From the NCBI RefSeq assembly GCF_003576645.1, contig NC_044917.1, positions 6,884,191 through 6,948,190 of the forward strand: 64,000 bases of DNA. The letters run 5' to 3'. Positions 46,482-56,736 of this stretch are shown here, piece by piece. The notes beneath the pieces are model-generated. The model did not search any database. It saw only the letters and a program-made list of their open reading frames with translations, and was not told the origin of the DNA. How positions within the stretch are numbered: the first letter of the stretch is position 1; each line of letters begins with the position of its first letter. Origin of the DNA: Ipomoea triloba (taxonomy: Eukaryota; Streptophyta; Magnoliopsida; Solanales; Convolvulaceae). The position numbers were made by a program, and so were the translations under genes.

Positions 46482-49400
46482 AGCATGCCCTGTATGCTAT
46501 CTCCCAGTGGACCAGGCTATAGCTAGAATGCCTAGAGCTCCTTCACCATCATCTGTGCTTCAACATCTAACTTATTTTCATGAAATAAATCCTACAAAGA
46601 GTGAGCCTCATGGAGGTTCAGACTTTGGTGGGTATCCTTCTTTGATGCAGAGGAACGATTCTTTTGACATAAAAGAATCAATGACGGTACACTGTGGGTA
46701 AAAGATGCACCCTTCTTCTCATTATAAATTGATATTCTCAAGATTGTTTTCCATATTTGCAAAATATGTTTCTATATTTATTTATTTAATTATTTACTTA
46801 TTTTTTGTTAGATTTGTCAAAGGATGTAAACCTGGAGATCGAACTGGGTTTGACATTGATGCTTCTGATCTAAGGGAGATGGAGGAGTTCCATGAAGTTA
46901 TTGTTGCATCGGCCATATTTGGTATTGTTGATCAGAAGATGTACTTGAGAGTCTCATTGTAGAATTGTTTATGGTATTTCGGAATTGATGGTGTAATGAA
47001 CACCTAAAATGCTAATGAATAGTAAAATGCTAAATGGAGTGGTATATGAAAACCAAAATGTAAACACATTAAAAAGTGATGCTCTACAACGCATAATGTT
47101 TCTACCTTTTATTACTTTTGTCATGATTTCATTTTTGGCAAAGGTCCAAATTTTCAATGTCATGCTATATTTGTATTCCAAGAGGAAATTCTTTCCTAGT
47201 TTTTTAGGTGTCCTCTACAACTAGATGATTGAGTAAATCTAATAATCTTGCTTGATCACTTATTGAACAGTATATTTTTGTAAAGATCTTGTTAGAGTTG
47301 TTAAGCAGTAGTAAATAGTAATTGAAGTTTCACTTCTGTTTTACTCTAGTCAAATCACTCAAATGGTGTTTTGGTACTTATGTGAAGCATAAGATGCCTG
47401 ACATGACTTAAACACAGGAGGAATGGTTTGCTTCTTTGCTTTTTGCTTATACGTGCTGGCATAAACTGTCCACAGGAAACTATGATGTGATTCAACAACC
47501 AAGGAATGTCAGTCACATTGCAAGAAAAACCATTCCCTTCTACATGTTTGTTGATGAAGAGACAGAAGCATCTTTGAGGAATTCTAGTCATTTAGACCGC
47601 AACAATAGGATTGGACTGTGGAGGATAATTCTAGTTCGCAATGTGCCTTACACTGATGCAAGACGCAATGGGAAGGTTTGTCCACTTATTTCATATATTT
47701 CTTTCTTCCTTCAATGTATTTCAAAATGCTAAGTTTTGCAGCCTGGCACATACACTGCTTTTTAAGGATAGGTTACAGAATGGATCTTAAATAGATAACT
47801 TCTTTTGAAAAATACCTTGTTGCTATCTTATTGCTTTATTTTGAATCACTTTTCAAGAAACCTACTGGTGTGAAAAGAGTATGCAAGATGTGATTATACC
47901 TGGAACATTTGAATTTCATAGGGAAAGAAAATGTGGTTCTTTTTAATGGACCCTTTATCCTTTTACAGTGAGCATATGAAATTGTTTTGGCTTTGGGTCT
48001 CTATCAGTTAACCATTTTAGAACAAATGTTGTTTCATAAGTTAATTGACAACACAAGTCGTATTGGTGTTGACTGTTCAAATTAGTTACTATAGCATTTT
48101 TGTCTAAGACTCTAATCACCTTGAAGAAGCACCCAATTACTTTTCCTCTGCACATTTTTTTCTTGTGCCAAAGTCAATAATCATTTAGGGTGTGTTTGGT
48201 TCGCACATGGGAATTGGAATTGGAATGGGTATTAAATACTTGGTAATGGTAATGGGTTTTGGTGAAAGTATTTTGCATGTTTGGTAGTAGGGTGGAATGG
48301 GAATGATTATTAATAGTTGGGGAAGAGGAGGAGGAAGGGAAATGTAACCCTTATTTTATTAGGGAATGAATTTTGCAATTAATGGGGTAATCAAAATCCA
48401 TAGTAGTGTTCTAAAAACCTGTCAACCAAACAATAACAATGACTTTGATATCCATTCCTGATAACTAAACCTGTCAACCAAACACACCCTTAATGCTCAA
48501 TGATATTACTGTTCACATGCTATTAGATGAATAGCAATCCTGAGATCCAGTGACTGTTCTTTCGTTGTTGATGTGTTTCTATTGAAACCCTGTAATATTT
48601 AGTGTTTTTGTATGTAAATTTTTTTTTTCTCAAGCTAAAACATAATAGTGAATAATACATGGGGATGACACTGCAGCGAAAGAGCTACAAAACTGTAACT
48701 AGGGTAGCCTTAGGGTCTACATTGATGATCTAGCAAGATGCTACCATGTATTTGAATTCTCTGTATCTTTTATGAAAAGTCGTCAGTAGAATAGCCAGAG
48801 TGGGCGAATACCGTATAACCTTTATATTAGAAACCACAAGAAGCAACAAATTTAAGGGGTGTTTTGTTTAAGTAATGTTAAGAGTCCCACATTGAAAAAA
48901 TAAGAGAGAACATATGGGTTTATAAGGCCACGGGTTAGACTAGCTAATTGATTGGATTCAGTCTTTTAGTGTGGTTTGGCCTATGTGCATTATAACCCAA
49001 TTGAGTGACCTTGGCCTAACCTTTGATTATAACAAGTAATATGAGATTATACAACAATTAACAAGTGTTTGGCTCATGTTATTTGATATTCCAAGGGAAT
49101 GCGGCACGCAACTTTTTCTCTTCTCTTTAGGGTGTATGATTCCCTTGGTTTTCTAAGGTTATTTAAGATTACCTTGCATTGTAGCTAGTTTTTTTTTTTT
49201 TTTCCTCATTCTCTACCCAAAAAAAAAAACAAAAAACAAAAAAAGAAAACAAAAAAACTGTGCGTCTCCATTTGTCTCCACCTCTCTCACTCTTTGTCTC
49301 CAGGTGGAGACATTATTTTATTTTTTCATTTTTTGTATAAATTTTTTATTTTAATAATTTTAAAAATCACAGACAAAGGAATATATATTAACATGTTAAT

Positions 49401-51856
49401 ATTTTATACCTCCAATCTTAACCAAATACAATTTGAGCATGTTCCTACTTCCTAGAAATCTGACATTCCCATAAATCTAATGTTTCCTAAGATAACCTGA
49501 CATCCTGTGAACCAAATACCCCCTTATAGTAACCACAGTGAGAAAAAGTCATCTGAAGGCCAGTTTGAGTCCTAGTTTTCTTTGTAAGCCAACTCAAGTG
49601 AACTTCTTTGAATAAAAGGACCTGTGTCATATCTGACTGGAAAAGGCTTGGGCAAAGAAAAGGTGGTGATCCAAAGTTTCAGGGGATGCTCAGCACAGAA
49701 TGTATTAAGTTATAAAATCAACTGAATGGAAAAAGATAAGCATTTATGGTCTTTGAATTGCATATGACAGAGCATTTGTGTGTGGCAGGTACCAAAACTT
49801 TTACTTCATAGGCTCTTTCCAAATGTCCGCTACTCGATTTGGATTGATGGAAAGCTTCAGCTTGTGGTGGATCCATACCAAATTCTTGAGAGGCATGTCA
49901 GCTCTTTAACTTGATTTGCCTTTCATCTTTCATATGTGCTGAAGAGTGTTCTTTTGGTTTGGTAGAGCTCGTGTGTGATGGTTAGGGCATCTATAATTTT
50001 TTAAAATTTTAGTAATATTGTTTTCAATTTATACAGTATTTTGTTTAAGCTTTTACTGTAAAGTTTCATGCATATCACATTCTTGGATTCTCCGTCCTGC
50101 AGTACTTACGGAAGGCTGAATCAGGAACTTTTCAGATTCATTCCCCCAGCCCCCTTTTCTTTTTGTTCCAAAGCATTTGCTTTTAACAATTTTTTGTTTC
50201 ATTTGATGCTCAGGTTTTTGTGGAGAGAGAATGCTACTTTTGCTATTTCAAGGCATTATAGACGGTTTGATGTATTTGAAGAAGCTGAAGCTAATAAAGC
50301 TGCAGGAAAGTACAATAATGAATCCATTGATTACCAGATCAATTTTTATAAACGGGAGGGTTTAACGCGATATTCTGAGGCTAAGCTTCCTATAACAAGT
50401 GGTAGGTCACTCTCTTGTTTTTTATTTTTCAGTTTATTTGTGTCTCAAAACTTACTCTTTCCTTATCCAACTTCTGCAGATGTTCCTGAAGGATGTGTAA
50501 TCATTAGGGAGCATATTCCTATTACAAATCTCTTTACCTGTTTATGGTTCAATGAGGTTGATAGATTTACCTCCCGGGACCAGTTGAGCTTTTCCATTGT
50601 AAGGGATAGAGTGATGGCAAAAACAAACTGGACAGTCAATATGTTTTTGGATTGTGAAAGGCGAAATTTTGTGCTACAGGTAATCTTTTTCTATCCCAAA
50701 ATGGAAATTAGTTCTTTCCTTTGTGTTTTAGCTTTCTTCCCTTTTCTTTAGACCTGTGTGGAAAGATTCTGATGTTTCTGTCAGGCCTAGTATGGGACAT
50801 CTGAGTTGTAGTCATCCATCCTGCTCTCCTTCCCTCACTGGAACCTTGGAGATAGGCAGGTGTTTTGGGGGAGGGGGAGTAAGTATATTCTAATGCTTTA
50901 CCCGCTTATCACTTTTTATGAAATTTGTTATTTAAATGTTTGTACAATTGCTTGTTCAGTTGTCCTTTTGATGTTTACAAACCCCCACCCCACTCTATAT
51001 AAATATTATATATACAACACATATACTTCTGAGGCATAAATGCCTGTCTGGATTCCAGAAGGAAGGAGATGCACATTTGTTGTGTACATGATACTGAATA
51101 GGGTGAGAATGGCACAGTTAGATTTATTTGACTACTAGAGGAGTGGCTCTTTGTTTTTTTTTTCCCCCCAGATTATTGATGCTTTTAACTGTTGGCTCTA
51201 TTAGATTGTTCTGTTTACCAGTTTAGAACCAGATAATTAACTATCAGTATCTAGGAATAGTGGTAAGAGGAGCACTACTAATGAATAATGATTTGGAAGT
51301 ATTCAATATTTCTTTTTTGGAGTCAAAAGTGTACATAGATAGCATTTCTTAGTATAAGAGTATGTTCTTTTACAACACACAAATGACTTGTCAGTGTTCT
51401 GGTTGAACTTGTTTTCAATCTAAGAACCATTTATAGACAATGAGGTTGTTGGTCCTGTAAACTTGATCAAGGAGTAGAACATGTTTGTTGAATTCTCTCG
51501 ACTGTAAGTTACTTTCTATGCTGTCCTTGGAGCTATATGTTTCAGAAGTGAAATTGTGTCTACTTTCGTTCCAGTGCAATGCTATATGCCTATATCTTTC
51601 CGAAATTTCAGTCTCTGCATTCAAACTTTTGCAGGCATATCATAGAGATCTACTGGAGCAAAGGGCTCAAGAGGCAACCGTAAGAATTCATTCTCATCCT
51701 CCACCAGCTTTGGTTCGTGATAGGTCAGCAGTGGCTGTGAAATCTTCAGCTAGGAAAAGCCCCAGGCGCGGAAGAGGTGATAGGAAGTCTGGTTCTAGGC
51801 GGCATCGGAAAATTGGAGCTGGAAAGAGGAACAACACAATGAACACATCAATTTGA
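45623..51856 (+). CDS. MUCI70: DUF616 Golgi protein, MUCI70-like
   Basis: Nine coding exons: 45623-45875, 46044-46289, 46484-46697, 46812-46921, 47476-47675, 49789-49892, 50214-50401, 50480-50679 and 51635-51856. They give 578 residues, close to the Arabidopsis protein. The start MTGGSLGVRTGSYGSLP is strongly conserved in the family. A single membrane anchor at about 62-80 makes it a type II Golgi protein. A proline stretch (FPPPPPGERKR) precedes the conserved cysteine segment CPVCYLPVD. The DUF616 domain follows, with MTVHCGFVKGCKPG, IPFYMFVDEET, YSIWIDGKLQLVVDPYQILERFLWR, REHIPITNLFTCLWFNEVDRFTSRDQ. The tail is Arg/Lys-rich (PRRGRGDRKSGSRRHRK). Family members are putative glycosyltransferases; MUCI70 is needed for seed mucilage pectin and GAUT11-related synthesis. 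The intron after exon 5 (2,113 bp) carries transposons, and the intron after exon 6 seems to have a GC donor. Confidence 0.94.
46446..46479. repeat. (CT)n tract serving as polypyrimidine tract
   Basis: A CT run immediately before the CAG acceptor of exon 3 of the MUCI70-like gene (46481-46483), so the microsatellite doubles as the splicing polypyrimidine tract. Confidence 0.9.
48188..48489. mobile_element. Tourist-like MITE in intron, TSD TTA
   Basis: 302 bp with a perfect 14-bp terminal inverted repeat GGGTGTGTTTGGTT, flanked by TTA (48185-48187 and 48490-48492). It sits in the fifth coding intron of the MUCI70-like gene. Confidence 0.9.
48855..49523. mobile_element. second intronic MITE, interrupted by a solo LTR
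   Basis: Ends AGGGGTGTTTTGTTTAAG and, from the right, GGGGGTATTTGGTTCACAG are imperfect inverted repeats, flanked by TTA (48852-48854 and 49524-49526). Removing the 159-bp LTR and one 5-bp duplication would leave about 505 bp. Internal poly-T and poly-A tracts at 49188-49255. Confidence 0.65.
48876..49034. mobile_element. short solo LTR (TRIM-like), TSD AGTAA
   Basis: 159 bp from TGTTAAGAGTCCCACATTG to GATTATAACA, flanked by AGTAA (48871-48875 and 49035-49039). TG...CA ends and a 5-bp duplication identify an LTR; the small size points to a TRIM/SMART type. It is inserted 21 bp into the MITE. Confidence 0.8.
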
Positions 51857-52546
51857 TTCTTTTTTCTTTTGTGCAAAGTCAAATCTTTGCTCTGTTTGTT
51901 TTTTTGTCTATATTGAGCAGCAAGGGAAGAACAATTTTGATAGAGTATTCTTACACGGAAAAGACATTAGTTCTAATTTTTGTTTGATGATGTGAAATGT
52001 GAATATCAATTTGTTTACACTGTAGATACCAATTAATTGAAATAATAGGTTCATTGATTTTCCTCTTGCAAATGGTGCTGCCTTTTTAAAATTTTACCAA
52101 ACAGATTGAGGATATACAGACATACAGTGGTATGCCTTGCCATTGAAATCTGTTAATTTCTTGTATGCTTGGTTCTTGGAAAACTATTGAGGAATCGAAT
52201 TTAAATTATATATAGAGAGAGAGAGATCAGGTGTGGTTATTGTCCTAGGTAAAACATGAGCTTGAATCTCAATCATCTATCTAATGGTCATCAAAGCATC
52301 CGTTGATTGTGAATTTAAAGTGGCGGTTGATTCAAAGCAATTTCGCACACTGAGGAGTAAAAAAGTAATAAAAAAATCTAAAGCAAAACTAAGCAACCTT
52401 TTCCATTATGTCATCTTCTCCACTCAGTCTCCCATTGCTACATGCTCTGTCTTTGCATTTTCGAACCATCTTCGATCACTCACAACTCACAAGCAAGAAG
52501 AAAGTTAATACTTCAGGCGAAGTCATCTCCTCCAAACCATCCCTGA
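51857..52546. other. 3' UTR of MUCI70-like gene, then intergenic
   Basis: The first roughly 250 bp is probable 3' UTR. A GA microsatellite (52211-52226) marks a change of composition. The following 300 bp shows no gene. Confidence 0.35.
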
Positions 52547-53268
52547 TCAAAGTTATGCTAAGCTTTAAAGTTATCACCTTAAGCTGAAAAATTATGCTCC
52601 CTAAGCTTTAAAGTTGTGCACCACGAAAACTATGGAGAAACAGCATCGCGACCTGGAGTTTCTAGAAATGCTGGGAGGGGGGGGGGGGGGGGGGAAACGT
52701 TTTTAAAATGGGCGAAGAGGAACGAGAGGCGTCCCTAAACTTATGAGTATTTGGACTTAAAATAAAATTTTTGTTTAGAGATTCACGAAGAAGTATTGCG
52801 ACCAAACCAACCCTCCATCTAGATCTTGATTCATTATTTCAATTTTTTTTCGTAATGCTGGTAAGGAAAGGCTCATATGTCTGGGTCGGAGCGTATACGA
52901 GCGAGCAGAGCCCAGAGGGTGAAAGTCGTTATTTCTAAGGTTTAATATGAGACAATCAAGGAATCAAAGTTGTGCACCTTATGAGTTAAATTCATGCACC
53001 GTACCATACAAAGTTATGCACTTTACATTTTAAAGTTATACACCTGGCCTAAAGGTTCAAAGTTATGCTCCCAAAATGCAAAGCTATGCAGCCTAAAGTC
53101 TAAAGTTATGCACTACTGTGAAAAGTTATGCAACTTAAGTTTTAAAGGTATGATCTGAAGTTTCAAAGTTATGCTCTCCAAAATGAAAAGTTATGCACAT
53201 AAGGTCTAAAGTTATGCACTTTTATGTGAAAAGTTATATACATCAAGGTGTAAAGTTATACAGTTTAA
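52547..53268. repeat. degenerate AAAGTTATGC array in two blocks
   Basis: A short block (52547-52623) and a longer block (52964-53268) consist of loosely repeated AAAGTTATGCAC-like units at about 17-28-bp intervals; at least 14 recognisable units occur in the second block. Spacers often read TAAGTTT or TAAGGTC. The blocks are separated by 340 bp containing an 18-G run (52677-52694). Non-coding and not an ordinary microsatellite; origin unknown. Confidence 0.75.
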
Positions 53269-54124
53269 AATTAGATTCAGAGAATACATATTAGAAAATA
53301 ATCCTCAATTGATATGTGATGGAGATAGAAATTGGTTTTGCAATCACTTGATACAGATAAAGAAGAGCAGAGCTTTGAAAAGGAAACATACGAAGAGTAG
53401 AAGACGGTTAACAACAATGGTTATGGATATTAGGAGAAAAAAGCTCCTTATTAATGCTTTTTTATATATAAAACAAAAAATGCATGCATTTTGTCCATGT
53501 ATTATCAATTTTAATAAAGTTTAGTAATTTTGTTACTTCACAAGTTAAAATTGTAAATTTTTAAAAGTTAAGAGTGCATATTATAAATTATAATAATAAT
53601 AAATTAGAAATTAAAACAGAAAACAATTCAGAGATTAAAAATGTATTTTCTATTTCCTATTACAAATGTTGGGGCGAATATGACATTTCACACTTAAGCC
53701 TAAAGGTCGGTTAGTCGGCCCTAGAAAGTAGAAACCTTGTATGTAAAGCCTCTGACCATAAAATTTTCTCCGCCTCGCTCGTACGCTGTATTAGTCGACC
53801 CATCCATCAACTCAAGAACAGCAAGATTGAAGCAGAACATCAAAGAAGGTTCTTTTTTGGTCCTTTTCTAATTATATTTTTATTTATTTTTTAATCTGAA
53901 GAACATGAGTTATTTGTGCATACTGCTTTTCTTTTAATTGTTGGAGTATCTCCCATTCTATTAATTCACCTGAAATTTTCCTTTTCCGGATTTGATTTTC
54001 TTTTTTCCTCCTCGAAATTGCATTGCGATATTGTAATTTTGTTGAAATTATGATGCAATACTGTTTTTTTTTTTTATTTAAATTATTTGTTGAAGTTTTA
54101 TTTGAGATGTAGTACCTATTCATA
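53269..54124. other. intergenic or COX17 leader region
   Basis: 53700-53850 has higher GC (CGCCTCGCTCGTACGCTG) and could be the promoter and first non-coding exon of COX17. The frame at 53309-53524 has no recognised features. Confidence 0.3.
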
Positions 54125-54232
54125 CTACCTTCTTAACCTAGCAAAAAGAGTCAATATCCCGAGACTCGAATCCATGACCTCTCCCATTTTGGAGTGACAC
54201 TTTCTGCCACTAGACCACAAGGTCATTGGCAC
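54125..54232 (-). mobile_element. tRNA-derived SINE
   Basis: On the minus strand A box TGGTCTAGTGGCA (54205-54217) and B box GGATTCGAGTCTC (54161-54173) are separated by about 31 bp and lie near the head of the element. The block GAGAGGTCATGGATTCGAGT resembles common asterid and legume SINE heads. Likely within the 5' intron of COX17. Confidence 0.55.
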
Positions 54233-55380
54233 AAGGTTATTGTTGAAGTTATGATTTTTTTTCCTGCTTATTGAACTCCTACTTTATTGCATGGAATTCC
54301 AAAGCAGAGGTGCAAAAGATGGTTTTGTTGAAGGTTGGTTTTGCTGATGGTTTCAATGCTTCATATACTAAAACAGGATAAAAATCAAATAATATGATTG
54401 TAGTTCTGCGCAATTCCTGATTTGTCTAGTTACTTTCTTGCTGGGAAGAAAGGATTAACATTGATGCTGAGATTAGTGCTTAGATCATAGTCAATAAAAT
54501 GCTGTAAAAGCACATAACACCCACTCTCTTTAGAATATCTATGAATCTTAGTAGAACAGGTGGACAAAGTAGTAGTCTCTGTAAGATGAAGTTGAAGCAA
54601 GTGTAAATTATTTTCTATTAGTACCATGCATCTTCTTGGGTTACAATTTGAGTTCTTAAGGCTAAAGGTTCATCCTTTTTTGTTGATAGTTGAAGTAATG
54701 GTAAAAGTTGGGTGCTTTTCAATGATTCCCCCACTCACACCCCAGGGATTGTGGATTTGTGATCTTTTGGTGGTTGTAGATTTATTAATGTTAGGCTCGG
54801 TTTCTCTTAAGAAGTTCACTTATCTTTGTAATGCCAAAAGATGAATTCGTGGATGTAATAGGATCTCGATTGCTTTCAGAACCATTTGTCGCCATGTACA
54901 CCTACTACATTTGCATCTAATTTCATCCCCGGGCAATGAGGAGTTTTGATGTTCTAGAATCAGATTAACCACTGGCAGTTATTTTCTCTAACTGGGTTAC
55001 TCATAAGGCTCCTTTGAGTAAATCCGGACGATCTCAAAACAATCTTTACTCAAATCTGTCCAGAATAAGTGCTGATTTTTCCTTTGAATGAAAGTGCATT
55101 TTGGTTACTATCAACAATGCATTGAAGTTTCAAAAAGTCATACAAATATCACAAAAGAGATATAAGATTCGGATGCTGGAAAGATAAAGTATACATTCAA
55201 ATATGTGTTTTTGGTTTCCCTGTATAAATACATTCTTGTTCTGTTTACTGTTATAGATGTTTGCTTGTTACTTGTTAGTTTGGCATTCGATGGTTGTGCT
55301 TCTATTTGAAAAACCTCACTTGTTTAGGCATCGCTCTTATTTTCTTATTAAATATCGATATCATTCAGGCTATCTTCACA
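54233..55380. other. upstream of COX17, probable 5' UTR intron
   Basis: No other gene is seen. A good acceptor ATCATTCAG|GC lies at about 55360-55370, 12 bp before the COX17 start codon, so at least part of this stretch is probably intron in the leader. The donor is not established. Confidence 0.4.
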
Positions 55381-55620
55381 ATGGGTGGAGTGCAAATAAA
55401 AAGCTCATCATGTGAAATAGCTTTACCAAAATCACCAGAAGACAAGAGCCCAGCAACGTCCACGGGGCCTGATTCTAAGCCAAAAAAGAAGATATGTTGT
55501 GCTTGCCCCGACACTAAGAAGTTAAGGGATGAATGCATAGTGGAGCACGGTGAATCTGCTTGCAAGAAATGGATAGAGGCTCATCGCAAATGCCTTCGCG
55601 CGGAAGGCTTCAATGTTTAA
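55381..55620 (+). CDS. COX17: cytochrome c oxidase copper chaperone COX17
   Basis: 79 residues, with a single coding exon. The C-terminal 45 residues show the copper-binding KKICCACPDTKK (Cys39, Cys40, Cys42) and the twin CX9C fold: Cys42-Cys52 and Cys61-Cys71, ending RKCLRAEGFNV. COX17 carries Cu(I) in the mitochondrial intermembrane space to SCO1/2 and COX11 for assembly of complex IV; twin-CX9C proteins are imported and oxidised by Mia40. The N-terminal 35 residues are Ser/Pro/Lys-rich and variable, as in other plant COX17. The frame is open upstream to 55294, but that part contains a splice acceptor just before the ATG and would add a hydrophobic stretch absent from the family. Confidence 0.95.
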   Translation: MGGVQIKSSSCEIALPKSPEDKSPATSTGPDSKPKKKICCACPDTKKLRDECIVEHGESACKKWIEAHRKCLRAEGFNV

Positions 55621-55953
55621 ATTGGGTGACAGAAGCATATGCCAGATTGAATCGAAGTACCTCTACTATGCAATTGACAGTTTTTTAGTTTTTTAACAAT
55701 AGGATTGATTTCACCATAAAATTTTGCGAAATTGCTCAGATTTGTTGGGCCCGTACATACATTGATCTGCATTACTTATAGCAGATGCTTAGGAATAATG
55801 CAGAGGTGACTATGGTAGCAATATAATGCAATGTCTTTTCATTGTGTAGAAAAGGTCGGATTAGATCATATTGCATTTCAGGATATTAATAGTGAGATAA
55901 GGATAATTATGAATGCTGGGCAAGCATCACCTCCAAGTCAGTTTTGGTATAAT

Positions 55954-56269
55954 TGTGTATAAAATGAAATCGAATAGCATGTCTAACATATTTAGTGTAT
56001 ATTGTCATATATAATTGTAGTTGAATTAAAATGATACTTTAGTGGTGTTGTAATAAAACTATAGTGTGTATAAAAAACGAAATAGCAAGTTTCATATATT
56101 GAGTGTATATTGTCAAATGAAATTGTAGTTGAAGAAGAATGATACTTTAGTAGTGTCGTAATGAAACTAAACTGTGTATAGAATGAAATTAAATAACATG
56201 TCTCACATATTGAGTGTATATTGTCAAATAAAATTGTAGTTGAATTATAATGATACTTTAGTAGTGTGG
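55954..56269. repeat. tandem repeat, three copies of about 108-111 bp
   Basis: Units start TGTGTATAAAATGAAAT (55954), TGTGTATAAAAAACGAAAT (56065) and TGTGTATAGAATGAAATTA (56173). They share TTGAGTGTATATTGTCAAAT and GATACTTTAGTAGTGT. The third unit is split by the solo LTR at 56270 and resumes at 56732. Confidence 0.9.
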
Positions 56270-56731
56270 TGATAGTGAATATACTCCTGAACCGGTCGGA
56301 TGCACTCCGGAGCCGGTCAGAGGTTGTGCGGTCGGGGACTCGGTTGGTTGGAAGGCTGACGTGGGCTCGGCCGTCACGGGCCGAATAGTGCCCCCGACGG
56401 GCTCACGACGCGGCGTGCCAAGGACTGCCACGTACTCCTTCCCGCTTGGGCAAAGAGTGAGGCGGGCGCATGCGCGCCACGTTCCTGCCATGCCGGAGGT
56501 CCGGCAACCGCACTTTCTCTCCCTTATAAATAGTGCATTTATGAGGAGAGAGGAGGATCTGTTTGGCTGTTTCTAAACTAAGACTTAAAGTGAGCTCGGA
56601 CAGTAGGGAAGCCCACTGCCGACCTGCCGAGCACTTTGAGCACATCTTGACTTGTAACCGGGTTTGGATCCTTGAGCTAATAAAAGATCGTGTTTTCCGG
56701 TTTTCCTTGGTGTTTGTATTTTACAGTATCA
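56270..56731. mobile_element. solo LTR, TSD TGTGG
   Basis: 462 bp, TGATAGTGAATATAC...CAGTATCA, with a 5-bp terminal inverted repeat TGATA/TATCA. Flanked by TGTGG (56265-56269 and 56732-56736). GC-rich 5' part, TATAAATAG at 56525-56533 and AATAAA at 56679-56684 give promoter and polyadenylation signals in plus orientation. No internal region remains. Confidence 0.9.
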
Positions 56732-56736
56732 TGTGG

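Noticed and set aside
55294..55380. Upstream 29-residue extension of COX17 as a signal peptide
   Set aside because: It crosses a good splice acceptor, is absent from the family, and COX17 uses Mia40 import without a presequence.
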